Assembly (NCBI GenBank): GCA_964017235.1 | Contig: OZ024936.1 | Location: 12,624,496 to 12,688,495 of the forward strand | DNA: 64,000 nucleotides | From: Sabellastarte sp. h YS-2021 | Taxonomy: Eukaryota; Annelida; Polychaeta; Sabellida; Sabellidae | Reading direction: 5' to 3' | Part shown: positions 53,701-64,000 of the stretch, piece by piece | Numbering within the stretch: position 1 is the first letter of the stretch | Layout: every line of letters begins with the position of its first letter | The notes under the pieces: model-generated | Told to the model about the DNA's origin: nothing | What the model saw: only the letters and a program-made list of their open reading frames with translations | Databases searched by the model: none | Program-made: the position numbers and the translations under genes

Positions 53701-54666
53701 CTTACCATCGAGTACGCCAATTTTGGTCGTTCCGAGGGACACCAATTTTTTTCCACCAATGGATAGAGTGGTCCAGTCTGAGTCTATACAATATAACAGG
53801 GTAGGGTCTAAAGACCTTAATTTCGTAGATATGAGCAGAAACAGTATTTCCCATTGATTTTAAATGGGGATTTCGTCGTACATGTGTAGATGCCTTACCA
53901 TCGAGTACGCCAATTTTGGTCGTTCCGAGGGACACCAATTTTTTTCCACCAATGGATAGAGTGGTCCAGTCTGAGTCTATACAATATAACAGGGTAGGGT
54001 CTAAAGACCTTAATTTCGTAGATATGAGCAGAAACAGTATTTCCCATTGATTTTAAATGGGGATTTTGTCGTACATGTGTAGATGCCTTACCATCGAGTA
54101 CGCCAATTTTGGTCGTTCCGAGGGACACCAATTTTTTTCCAGCAATTGATAGAGTGGTCCAGTCTGAGTCTATACAATATAACAGGGTAGGGTCTAAAGA
54201 CCTTAATTTCATAGATATGAGCAAAAACAGTATTTCCCATTGATTTTAAATGGGGATTTCGTCGTACATGTGTAGATGCCTTACCATCGAGTACGCCAAT
54301 TTTGGTCGTTCCGAGGGACACCAATTTTTTTCCACCAATGGATAGACTGGTCCAGTCTGAGTCTATACAATATAACAGGGTAGGGTCTAAAGACCTTAAT
54401 TTCGTAGATATGAGCAGAAACAGTATTTCCCATTGATTTTAAATGGGGATTTTGTCGTACATGTGTAGATGCCTTACCATCGAGTACGCCAATTTTGGTC
54501 GTTCCGAGGGACACCAATTTTTTTCCACCAATTGATAGAGTGGTCCAGTCTGAGTCTATACAATATAACAGGGTAGGGTCTAAAGACCTTAATTTCGTAG
54601 ATATGAGCAAAAACAGTATTTCCCATTGATTTTAAATGGGGATTTCGTCGTACATGTGTAGATGCC
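50759..54666. repeat. 16-mer HOR, copy 3, enlarged (3,908 bp)
   Basis: Follows the 16-mer order through the GAGTATGCC unit 52721, then repeats the three-unit block L-A-GAGTATGCC (52922 and 53509 starts, 587 bp apart). It also contains a CCAGCAATTG unit (54088) absent from copies 1 and 2. The excess over 3,128 bp is 780 bp, equal to four monomers with one long interval. A private GGTCATTCC is at 51775. Confidence 0.9.
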
Positions 54667-57600
54667 TTACCATTGAGTACGCCAATTTTGGTCGTTCCGA
54701 GGGACACCAATTTTTTTCCACCAATGGATAGAGTGGTCCAGTCTGAGTCTATACAATATAACAGGGTAGGGTCTAAAGACCTTAATTTCGTAGATATGAG
54801 CAGAAACAGTATTTCCCATTGATTTTAAATAGGGATTTTGCCATGCATATACACTAGTACAGGTGCCTTACCATCGAGTACGCCAATTTTGGTCGTTCCG
54901 AGGGACACCAATTTTTTTCCACCAATGGATAGAGTGGTCCAGTCTGAGTCTATACAATATAACAGGGTAGGGTCTAAAGACCTTAATTTCGTAGATATGA
55001 GCAGAAACAGTATTTCCCATTGATTTTAAATGGGGATTTCGTTGTACATGTGTAGATGCCTTACCATCGAGTACGCAAATTTTGGTCGTTCCGAGGGACA
55101 CCAATTTTTTTCCACCAATGGATAGAGTGGTCCAGTCAGAGTCTATACAATATAACAGGGTAGGGTCTAAAGACCTTAATTTCGTAGATATGAGCAGAAA
55201 CAGTATTTCCCATTGATTTTAAATGGGGATTTTGCCATGCATATACACTAGTACAGGTGCCTTACCATCGAGTACGCCAATTTTGGTCGTTCCGAGGGAC
55301 ACCAATTTTTTTCCACCAATGGATAGAGTGGTCCAGTCTGAGTCTATACAATATAACAGGGTAGGGTCTAAAGACCTTAATTTCGTAGATATGAGCAGAA
55401 ACAGTATTTCCCATTGATTTTAAATGGGGATTTTGCAATGCATATACACTAGTACAGGTGCCTTACCATCGAGTACGCCAATTTTGGTCGTTCCGAGGGA
55501 CACCAATTTTTTTCCACCAATGGATAGAGTGGTCCAGTCTGAGTCTATACAATATAACAGGGTAGGGTCTAAAGACCTTAATTTCGTAGATATGAGCAGA
55601 AACAGTATTTCCCATTGATTTTAAATGGGGATTTCGTCGTACATGTGTAGATGCCTTACCATCGAGTACGCCAATTTTGGTCGTTCCGAGGGACACCAAT
55701 TTTTTTCCACCAATGGATAGAGTGGTCCAGTCTGAGTCTATACAATATAACAGGGTAGGGTCTAAAGACCTTAATTTCGTAGATATGAGCAGAAACAGTA
55801 TTTCCCATTGATTTAAAATGGGGATTTTGCCATGCATATACACTAGTACAGGTGCCTTACCATCGAGTACGCCAATTTTGGTCGTTCCGAGGGACACCAA
55901 TTTTTTTCCACCAATGGATAGAGTGGTCCAGTCTGAGTCTATACAATATAACAGGGTAGGGTCTAAAGACCTTAATTTCGTATATATGAGCAGAAACAGT
56001 ATTTCCCATTGATTTTAAATGGGGATTTCGTCATACATGTGTAGATGCCGTACGATCGAGTACGCCAATTTTGGTCATTCCGAGGGACACCAATTTTTTT
56101 CCACCAATGGATAGAGTGGTCCAGTCTGAGTCTATACAATATAACAGGGTAGGGTCTAAAGACCTTAATTTCGTAGATATGAGCAGAAACAGTATTTCCC
56201 ATTGATTTTAAATAGGGATTTTGCCATGCATATACACTAGTACAGGTGCCTTACCATCGAGTACGCCAATTTTGGTCGTTCCGAGGGACACCAATTTTTT
56301 TCCACCAATGGATAGAGTGGTCCAGTCTGAGTCTATACAATATAACAGGGTAGGGTCTAAAGACCTTAATTTCGTAGATATGAGCAGAAACAGTATTTCC
56401 CATTGATTTTAAATGGGGATTTCGTTGTACATGTGTAGATGCCTTACCATCGAGTACGCAAATTTTGGTCGTTCCGAGGGACACCAATTTTTTTCCACCA
56501 ATGGATAGAGTGGTCCAGTCAGAGTCTATACAATATAACAGGGTAGGGTCTAAAGACCTTAATTTCGTAGATATGAGCAGAAACAGTATTTCCCATTGAT
56601 TTTAAATGGGGATTTTGCCATGCATATACACTAGTACAGGTGCCTTACCATCGAGTACGCCAATTTTGGTCGTTCCGAGGGACACCAATTTTTTTCCACC
56701 AATGGATAGAGTGGTCCAGTCTGAGTCTATACAATATAACAGGGTAGGGTCTAAAGACCTTAATTTCGTAGATATGAGCAGAAACAGTATTTCCCATTGA
56801 TTTTAAATGGGGATTTTGCAATGCATATACACTAGTACAGGTGCCTTACCATCGAGTACGCCAATTTTGGTCGTTCCGAGGGACACCAATTTTTTTCCAC
56901 CAATGGATAGAGTGGTCCAGTCTGAGTCTATACAATATAACAGGGTAGGGTCTAAAGACCTTAATTTCGTAGATATGAGCAGAAACAGTATTTCCCATTG
57001 ATTTTAAATGGGGATTTCGTCGTACATGTGTAGATGCCTTACCATCGAGTACGCCAATTTTGGTCGTTCCGAGGGACACCAATTTTTTTCCACCAATGGA
57101 TAGAGTGGTCCAGTCTGAGTCTATACAATATAACAGGGTAGGGTCTAAAGACCTTAATTTCGTAGATATGAGCAGAAACAGTATTTCCCATTGATTTAAA
57201 ATGGGGATTTTGCCATGCATATACACTAGTACAGGTGCCTTACCATCGAGTACGCCAATTTTGGTCGTTCCGAGGGACACCAATTTTTTTCCACCAATGG
57301 ATAGAGTGGTCCAGTCTGAGTCTATACAATATAACAGGGTAGGGTCTAAAGACCTTAATTTCGTATATATGAGCAGAAACAGTATTTCCCATTGATTTTA
57401 AATGGGGATTTCGTCATACATGTGTAGATGCCGTACGATCGAGTACGCCAATTTTGGTCATTCCGAGGGACACCAATTTTTTTCCACCAATGGATAGAGT
57501 GGTCCAGTCTGAGTCTATACAATATAACAGGGTAGGGTCTAAAGACCTTAATTTCGTAGATATGAGCAGAAACAGTATTTCCCATTGATTTTAAATGGGG

Positions 57601-59394
57601 ATTTCGTCGTACATGTGTAGATGCCTTACCATCGAGTACGCCAATTTTGGTCGTTCCGAGGGACACCAATTTTTTTCCACCAATGGATAGAGTGGTCCAG
57701 TCTGAGTCTATACAATATAACAGGGTAGGGTCTAAAGACCTTAATTTCGTAGATATGAGCAGAAACAGTATTTCCCATTGATTTTAAATGGGGATTTCGT
57801 CGTACATGTGTAGATGCCTTACCATCGAGTATGCCAATTTTGGTCGTTCCGAGGGACACCAATTTTTTTCCACCAATGGATAGAGTGGTCCAGTCTGAGT
57901 CTATACAATATAACAGGGTAGGGTCTAAAGACCTTAATTTCGTAGATATGAGCAGAAACAGTATTTCCCATTGATTTTAAATGGGGATTTTGCCATGCAT
58001 ATACACTAGTACAGGTGCCTTACCATCGAGTACGCCAATTTTGGTCGTTCCGAGGGACACCAATTTTTTTCCACCAATGGATAGAGTGGTCCAGTCTGAG
58101 TCTATACAATATAACAGGGTAGGGTCTAAAGACCTTAATTTCGTAGATATGAGCAGAAACAGTATTTCCCATTGATTTTAAATGGGGATTTTGCAATGCA
58201 TATACACTAGTACAGGTGCCTTACCATCGAGTACGCCAATTTTGGTCGTTCCGAGGGACACCAATTTTTTTCCACCAATGGATAGAGTGGTCCAGTCTGA
58301 GTCTATACAATATAACAGGGTAGGGTCTAAAGACCTTAATTTCGTAGATATGAGCAGAAACAGTATTTCCCATTGATTTTAAATGGGGATTTCGTCGTAC
58401 ATGTGTAGATGCCTTACCATCGAGTACGCCAATTTTGGTCGTTCCGAGGGACACCAATTTTTTTCCACCAATGGATAGAGTGGTCCAGTCTGAGTCTATA
58501 CAATATAACAGGGTAGGGTCTAAAGACCTTAATTTCGTAGATATGAGCAGAAACAGTATTTCCCATTGATTTAAAATGGGGATTTTGCCATGCATATACA
58601 CTAGTACAGGTGCCTTACCATCGAGTACGCCAATTTTGGTCGTTCCGAGGGACACCAATTTTTTTCCACCAATGGATAGAGTGGTCCAGTCTGAGTCTAT
58701 ACAATATAACAGGGTAGGGTCTAAAGACCTTAATTTCGTATATATGAGCAGAAACAGTATTTCCCATTGATTTTAAATGGGGATTTCGTCATACATGTGT
58801 AGATGCCGTACGATCGAGTACGCCAATTTTGGTCATTCCGAGGGACACCAATTTTTTTCCACCAATGGATAGAGTGGTCCAGTCTGAGTCTATACAATAT
58901 AACAGGGTAGGGTCTAAAGACCTTAATTTCGTAGATATGAGCAGAAACAGTATTTCCCATTGATTTTAAATGGGGATTTCGTCGTACATGTGTAGATGCC
59001 TTACCATCGAGTACGCCAATTTTGGTCGTTCCGAGGGACACCAATTTTTTTCCACCAATGGATAGAGTGGTCCAGTCTGAGTCTATACAATATAACAGGG
59101 TAGGGTCTAAAGACCTTAATTTCGTAGATATGAGCAGAAACAGTATTTCCCATTGATTTTAAATGGGGATTTCGTCGTACATGTGTAGATGCCTTACCAT
59201 CGAGTATGCCAATTTTGGTCGTTCCGAGGGACACCAATTTTTTTCCACCAATGGATAGAGTGGTCCAGTCTGAGTCTATACAATATAACAGGGTAGGGTC
59301 TAAAGACCTTAATTTCGTAGATATGAGCAGAAACAGTATTTCCCATTGATTTTAAATGGGGATTTTGCCATGCATATACACTAGTACAGGTGCC
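54667..59394. repeat. Scrambled 16-mer derivatives (1,383 and 1,375 bp)
   Basis: Copy 4 starts at 54667 but lacks the GGAG unit: L'55463 is followed by standard 55656. After D56050 it jumps through AAATAGGG back to an L unit (56251), so 54868-56250 is repeated from 56251 at an offset of 1,383 bp. A further partial repeat is offset 1,375 bp (56846 to 58221). The markers TTTAAA and GTATATATG recur in each sub-copy. Confidence 0.9.
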
Positions 59395-61147
59395 TTACCA
59401 TCGAGTACGCCAATTTTGGTCGTTCCGAGGGACACCAATTTTTTTCCACCAATGGATAGAGTGGTCCAGTCTGAGTCTATACAATATAACAGGGTAGGGT
59501 CTAAAGACCTTAATTTCGTAGATATGAGCAGAAACAGTATTTCCCATTGATTTTAAATGGGGATTTCGTCGTACATGTGTAGATGCCTTACCATCGAGTA
59601 CGCCAATTTTGGTCGTTCCGAGGGACACCAATTTTTTTCCACCAATGGATAGAGTGGTCCAGTCTGAGTCTATACAATATAACAGGGTAGGGTCTAAAGA
59701 CCTTAATTTCGTAGATATGAGCAGAAACAGTATTTCCCATTGATTTTAAATGGGGATTTCGTCGTACATGTGTAGATGCCTTACCATCGAGTATGCCAAT
59801 TTTGGTCGTTCCGAGGGACACCAATTTTTTTCCACCAATGGATAGAGTGGTCCAGTCTGAGTCTATACAATATAACAGGGTAGGGTCTAAAGACCTTAAT
59901 TTCGTAGATATGAGCAGAAACAGTATTTCCCATTGATTTTAAATGGGGATTTTGCCATGCATATACACTAGTACAGGTGCCTTACCATCGAGTACGCCAA
60001 TTTTGGTCGTTCCGAGGGACACCAATTTTTTTCCACCAATGGATAGAGTGGTCCAGTCTGAGTCTATACAATATAACAGGGTAGGGTCTAAAGACCTTAA
60101 TTTCGTAGATATGAGCAGAAACAGTATTTCCCATTGATTTTAAATGGGGATTTCGTCGTACATGTGTAGATGCCTTACCATCGAGTACGCCAATTTTGGT
60201 CGTTCCGAGGGACACCAATTTTTTTCCACCAATGGATAGAGTGGTCCAGTCTGAGTCTATACAATATAACAGGGTAGGGTCTAAAGACCTTAATTTCGTA
60301 GATATGAGCAGAAACAGTATTTCCCATTGATTTTAAATGGGGATTTCGTCGTACATGTGTAGATGCCTTACCATCGAGTACGCCAATTTTGGTCGTTCCG
60401 AGGGACACCAATTTTTTTCCACCAATGGATAGACTGGTCCAGTCTGAGTCTATACAATATAACAGGGTAGGGTCTAAAGACCTTAATTTCGTAGATATGA
60501 GCAGAAACAGTATTTCCCATTGATTTTAAATGGGGATTTTGTCATACATGTGTAGATGCCTTACCATCGAGTACGCCAATTTTGGTCGTTCCGAGGGACA
60601 CCAATTTTTTTCCAGCAATTGATAGAGTGGTCCAGTCTGAGTCTATACAATATAACAGGGTAGGGTCTAAAGACCTTAATTTCGTAGATATGAGCAAAAA
60701 CAGTATTTCCCATTGATTTTAAATGGTGATTTCGTCGTACATGTGTAGATGCCTTACCATCGAGTACGCCAATTTTGGTCGTTCCGAGGGACACCAATTT
60801 TTTTCCACCAATGGATAGAGTGGTCCAGTCTGAGTCTATACAATATAACAGGGTAGGGTCTAAAGACCTTAATTTCGTAGATATGAGCAGAAACAGTATT
60901 TCCCATTGATTTTAAATGGGGATTTCGTCGTACATGTGTAGATGCCTTACCATCGAGTACGCCAATTTTGGTCGTTCCGAGGGACACCAATTTTTTTCCA
61001 CCAATGGATAGAGTGGTCCAGTCTGAGTCTATACAATATAACAGGGTAGGGTCTAAAGACCTTAATTTCGTAGATATGAGCACAAACAGTATTTCCCATT
61101 GATTTAAAATGGGGATTTTGCCATGCATATACACTAGTACAGGTGCC
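59395..61147. repeat. 587-bp trimer pair and copy of the 52-54 kb block
   Basis: L59395, 59588 and GAGTATGCC 59781 are followed by L59982, matching L52922 to L53509. A longer match runs from about 58414 to 60753 against 51941 to 54280 at an offset of 6,473 bp, including the CCAGCAATTG unit (60561 against 54088). Small differences include GACTGG in unit 60368 and AAATGGTGAT near 60727. Confidence 0.85.
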
Positions 61148-64000
61148 TTACCATCGAGTACGCCAATTTTGGTCGTTCCGAGGGACACCAATTTTTTTCC
61201 ACCAATGGATAGAGTGGTCCAGTCTGAGTCTATACAATATAACAGGGTAGGGTCTAAAGACCTTAATTTCGTAGATATGAGCAGAAACAGTATTTCCCAT
61301 TGATTTTAAATGGGGATTTTGCCATGCATATACACTAGTACAGGTGCCTTACCATCGAGTACGCCAATTTTGGTCGTTCCGAGGGACACCAATTTTTTTC
61401 CACCAATGGATAGAGTGGTCCAGTCTGAGTCTATACAATATAACAGGGTAGGGTCTAAAGACCTTAATTTCGTAGATATGAGCAGAAACAGTATTTCCCA
61501 TTGATTTTAAATGGGGATTTCGTCGTACATGTGTAGATGCCTTACCATCGAGTACGCCAATTTTGGTCGTTCCGAGGGACACCAATTTTTTTCCACCAAT
61601 GGATAGACTGGTCCAGTCTGAGTCTATACAATATAACAGGGTAGGGTCTAAAGACCTTAATTTCGTAGATATGAGCAGAAACAGTATTTCCCATTGATTT
61701 TAAATGGGGATTTTGTCGTACATGTGTAGATGCCTTACCATCGAGTACGCCAATTTTGGTCGTTCCGAGGGACACCAATTTTTTTCCACCAATTGATAGA
61801 GTGGTCCAGTCTGAGTCTATACAATATAACAGGGTTGGGTCTAAAGACCTTAATTTCGTAGATATGAGCAAAAACAGTATTTCCCATTGATTTTAAATGG
61901 GGATTTCGTCGTACATGTGTAGATGCCTTACCATCGAGTACGCCAATTTTGGTCGTTCCGAGGGACACCAATTTTTTTCCACCAATGGATAGACTGGTCC
62001 AGTCTGAGTCTATACAATATAACAGGGTAGGGTCTAAAGACCTTAATTTCGTAGATATGAGCAGAAACAGTATTTCCCATTGATTTTAAATGGGGATTTT
62101 GCCATGCATATACACTAGTACAGGTGCCTTACCATCGAGTACGCCAATTTTGGTCGTTCCGAGGGACACCAATTTTTTTCCACCAATGGATAGAGTGGTC
62201 CAGTCTGAGTCTATACAATATAACAGGGTAGGGTCTAAAGACCTTAATTTCGTAGATATGAGCAGAAACAGTATTTCCCATTGATTTTAAATGGGGATTT
62301 CGTTGTACATGTGTAGATGCCTTACCATCGAGTACGCAAATTTTGGTCGTTCCGAGGGACACCAATTTTTTTCCACCAATGGATAGAGTGGTCCAGTCAG
62401 AGTCTATACAATATAACAGGGTAGGGTCTAAAGACCTTAATTTCGTAGATATGAGCAGAAACAGTATTTCCCATTGATTTTAAATGGGGATTTTGCCATG
62501 CATATACACTAGTACAGGTGCCTTACCATCGAGTACGCCAATTTTGGTCGTTCCGAGGGACACCAATTTTTTTCCACCAATGGATAGAGTGGTCCAGTCT
62601 GAGTCTATACAATATAACAGGGTAGGGTCTAAAGACCTTAATTTCGTAGATATGAGCAGAAACAGTATTTCCCATTGATTTTAAATGGGGATTTTGCAAT
62701 GCATATACACTAGTACAGGTGCCTTACCATCGAGTACGCCAATTTTGGTCGTTCCGAGGGACACCAATTTTTTTCCACCAATGGATAGAGTGGTCCAGTC
62801 TGAGTCTATACAATATAACAGGGTAGGGTCTAAAGACCTTAATTTCGTAGATATGAGCAGAAACAGTATTTCCCATTGATTTTAAATGGGGATTTCGTCA
62901 TACATGTGTAGATGCCTTACCATGGAGTACGCCAATTTTGGTCGTTCCGAGGGACACCAATTTTTTTCCACCAATGGATAGAGTGGTCCAGTCTGAGTCT
63001 ATACAATATAACAGGGTAGGGTCTAAAGACCTTAATTTCGTAGATATGAGCAGAAACAGTATTTCCCATTGATTTTAAATGGGGATTTCGTCGTACATGT
63101 GTAGATGCCTTACCATCGAGTACGCCAATTTTGGTCGTTCCGAGGGACACCAATTTGTTTCCACCAATGGATAGAGTGGTCCAGTCTGAGTCTATACAAT
63201 ATAACAGGGTAGGGTCTAAAGACCTTAATTTCGTAGATATGAGCAGAAACAGTATTTCCCATTGATTTTAAATGGGGATTTTGCCATGCATATACACTAG
63301 TACAGGTGCCTTACCATCGAGTACGCCAATTTTGGTCGTTCCGAGGGACACCAATTTTTTTCCACCAATGGATAGAGTGGTCCAGTCTGAGTCTATACAA
63401 TATAACAGGGTAGGGTCTAAAGACCTTAATTTCGTAGATATGAGCAGAAACAGTATTTCCCATTGATTTTAAATGGGGATTTCGTCATACATGTGTAGAT
63501 GCCGTACGATCGAGTACGCCAATTTTGGTCATTCCGAGGGACACCAATTTTTTTCCACCAATGGACAGAGTGGTCCAGTCTGAGTCTATACAATATAACA
63601 GGGTAGGGTCTAAAGACCTTAATTTCGTAGATATGAGCAGAAACAGTATTTCCCATTGATTTTAAATGGGGATTTCGTCGTACATGTGTAGATGCCTTAC
63701 CATCGAGTACGCCAATTTTGGTCATTCCGAGGGACACCAATTTTTTTCCACCAATGGATAGAGTGGTCCAGTCTGAGTCTATACAATATAACAGGGTAGG
63801 GTCTAAAGACCTTAATTTCGTAGATATGAGCAGAAACAGTATTTCCCATTGATTTTAAATGGGGATTTCGTCGTACATGTGTAGATGCCTTACCATCGAG
63901 TACGCCAATTTTGGTCGTTCCGAGGGACACCAATTTTTTTCCACCAATGGATAGACTGGTCCAGTCTGAGTCTATACAATATAACAGGGTAGGGTCTAAA
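61148..64000. repeat. Right-end segment with resumed HOR order
   Basis: Two canonical long units in a row (61148, 61349), then B61542, C61735 with the rare GGGTTGGG, 61928, L62129, triple-marker unit 62322, L62523, L'62724, GGAG unit 62917, 63110, L63311, D63504 and standard units to the end. From 62129 the order is that of the 16-mer HOR, which probably continues past the window. Private changes are at 63157 and near 63566. Confidence 0.85.

Larger units (their letters stand above)
1..64000. repeat. Satellite DNA array, 193/201-bp monomers, whole window
   Basis: The window consists entirely of head-to-tail copies of one monomer. Unit starts run from 10 to 63890 with 328 intervals: 256 of 193 bp and 72 of 201 bp, which sums exactly. 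All copies share one orientation, and no insertion, inversion or unique spacer interrupts them. Copies differ by a few substitutions, many shared between non-adjacent units in a higher-order pattern. The standard unit is 41% GC with near-expected CpG. The family was not recognised. Length, homogeneity and HOR organisation resemble centromeric satellites of animals or plants, which is an inference. Both ends of the array lie outside the window. Confidence 0.99.

Noticed and set aside
1-64000. CRISPR array.
   Set aside because: There are no short repeats separated by unique spacers. The full 193-201 bp is repeated and units are near-identical over their whole length.
1-64000. Tandem rRNA, 5S or tRNA gene cluster.
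   Set aside because: The monomer has no recognisable tRNA fold, A/B boxes or 5S-like sequence. The T7 tract alone could stop RNA polymerase III but there is no matching promoter I can see.
1-64000. Inverted or unique segments hidden between units.
   Set aside because: Unit spacing is accounted for base by base over the whole window and every unit is in the same orientation, which leaves no room for other sequence.
1-64000. Naming the species or a known satellite family.
   Set aside because: I could not match the monomer to a family from memory. A search of satellite and repeat libraries with the consensus would be decisive.

Overview
The whole 64 kb window is one uninterrupted satellite DNA array. 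I see no real gene, RNA gene, mobile element or unique sequence in it. All 329 monomer starts lie on the same strand in the same orientation. Taking the TTACCA / GTACGA / GTACCA position as the start of each unit, the first start is at 10 and the last at 63890. The 328 intervals between them are only two lengths: 256 of 193 bp and 72 of 201 bp (256 x 193 + 72 x 201 = 63,880, which closes exactly). No other length change is needed anywhere. The standard monomer is 41% GC and has 7 CpG sites against about 8 expected from its base composition.

This is a eukaryotic satellite, most likely centromeric or pericentromeric heterochromatin, assembled from long reads. The lack of CpG depletion fits an invertebrate or another genome with little CpG methylation better than a vertebrate, but I do not recognise the satellite family and cannot name the organism.

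Monomers are nearly identical except at a few diagnostic places. The main one is a 'box' just before the unit start. It has a 22-bp form (193-bp units) and a strongly diverged 30-bp form (201-bp units), while the other 171 bp stay almost unchanged. Linked variants elsewhere define further types: D (CGTCATAC box followed by GTACGATCG), D' (GATCGAGGACG), E (GTACCATCG), B (GACTGG), C (TTGATAG plus GCAAAAAC), and several private marker monomers.

These types recur in higher-order repeats (HORs) that change along the window. At 1-6.6 kb there is a 1,544-bp module and a 4,447-bp duplication. At 6.6-12 kb there are 1,753-bp and 973-bp offsets. At 12-26 kb overlapping duplications have offsets of 3,104, 3,490, 3,498, 3,691 and 772 bp. 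At 26-32 kb there is a 1,166-bp tandem pair and a mosaic. At 32-40 kb there is a 3,900/3,699-bp pair differing by exactly one 201-bp monomer. At 39-44 kb the offsets are 788, 1,954 and 973 bp. At 44.5-54.7 kb there is a 16-mer HOR of 3,128 bp with an enlarged third copy. At 54.7-64 kb there are scrambled derivatives (1,383, 1,375 and 587 bp). The share of 201-bp junctions rises from about 12% in the first 10 kb to about 37% at 50-60 kb.

Many open reading frames of 61-145 codons can be drawn here. They are by-products of the monomer reading through its own junction and overlap each other in different frames, so none is annotated as a gene.
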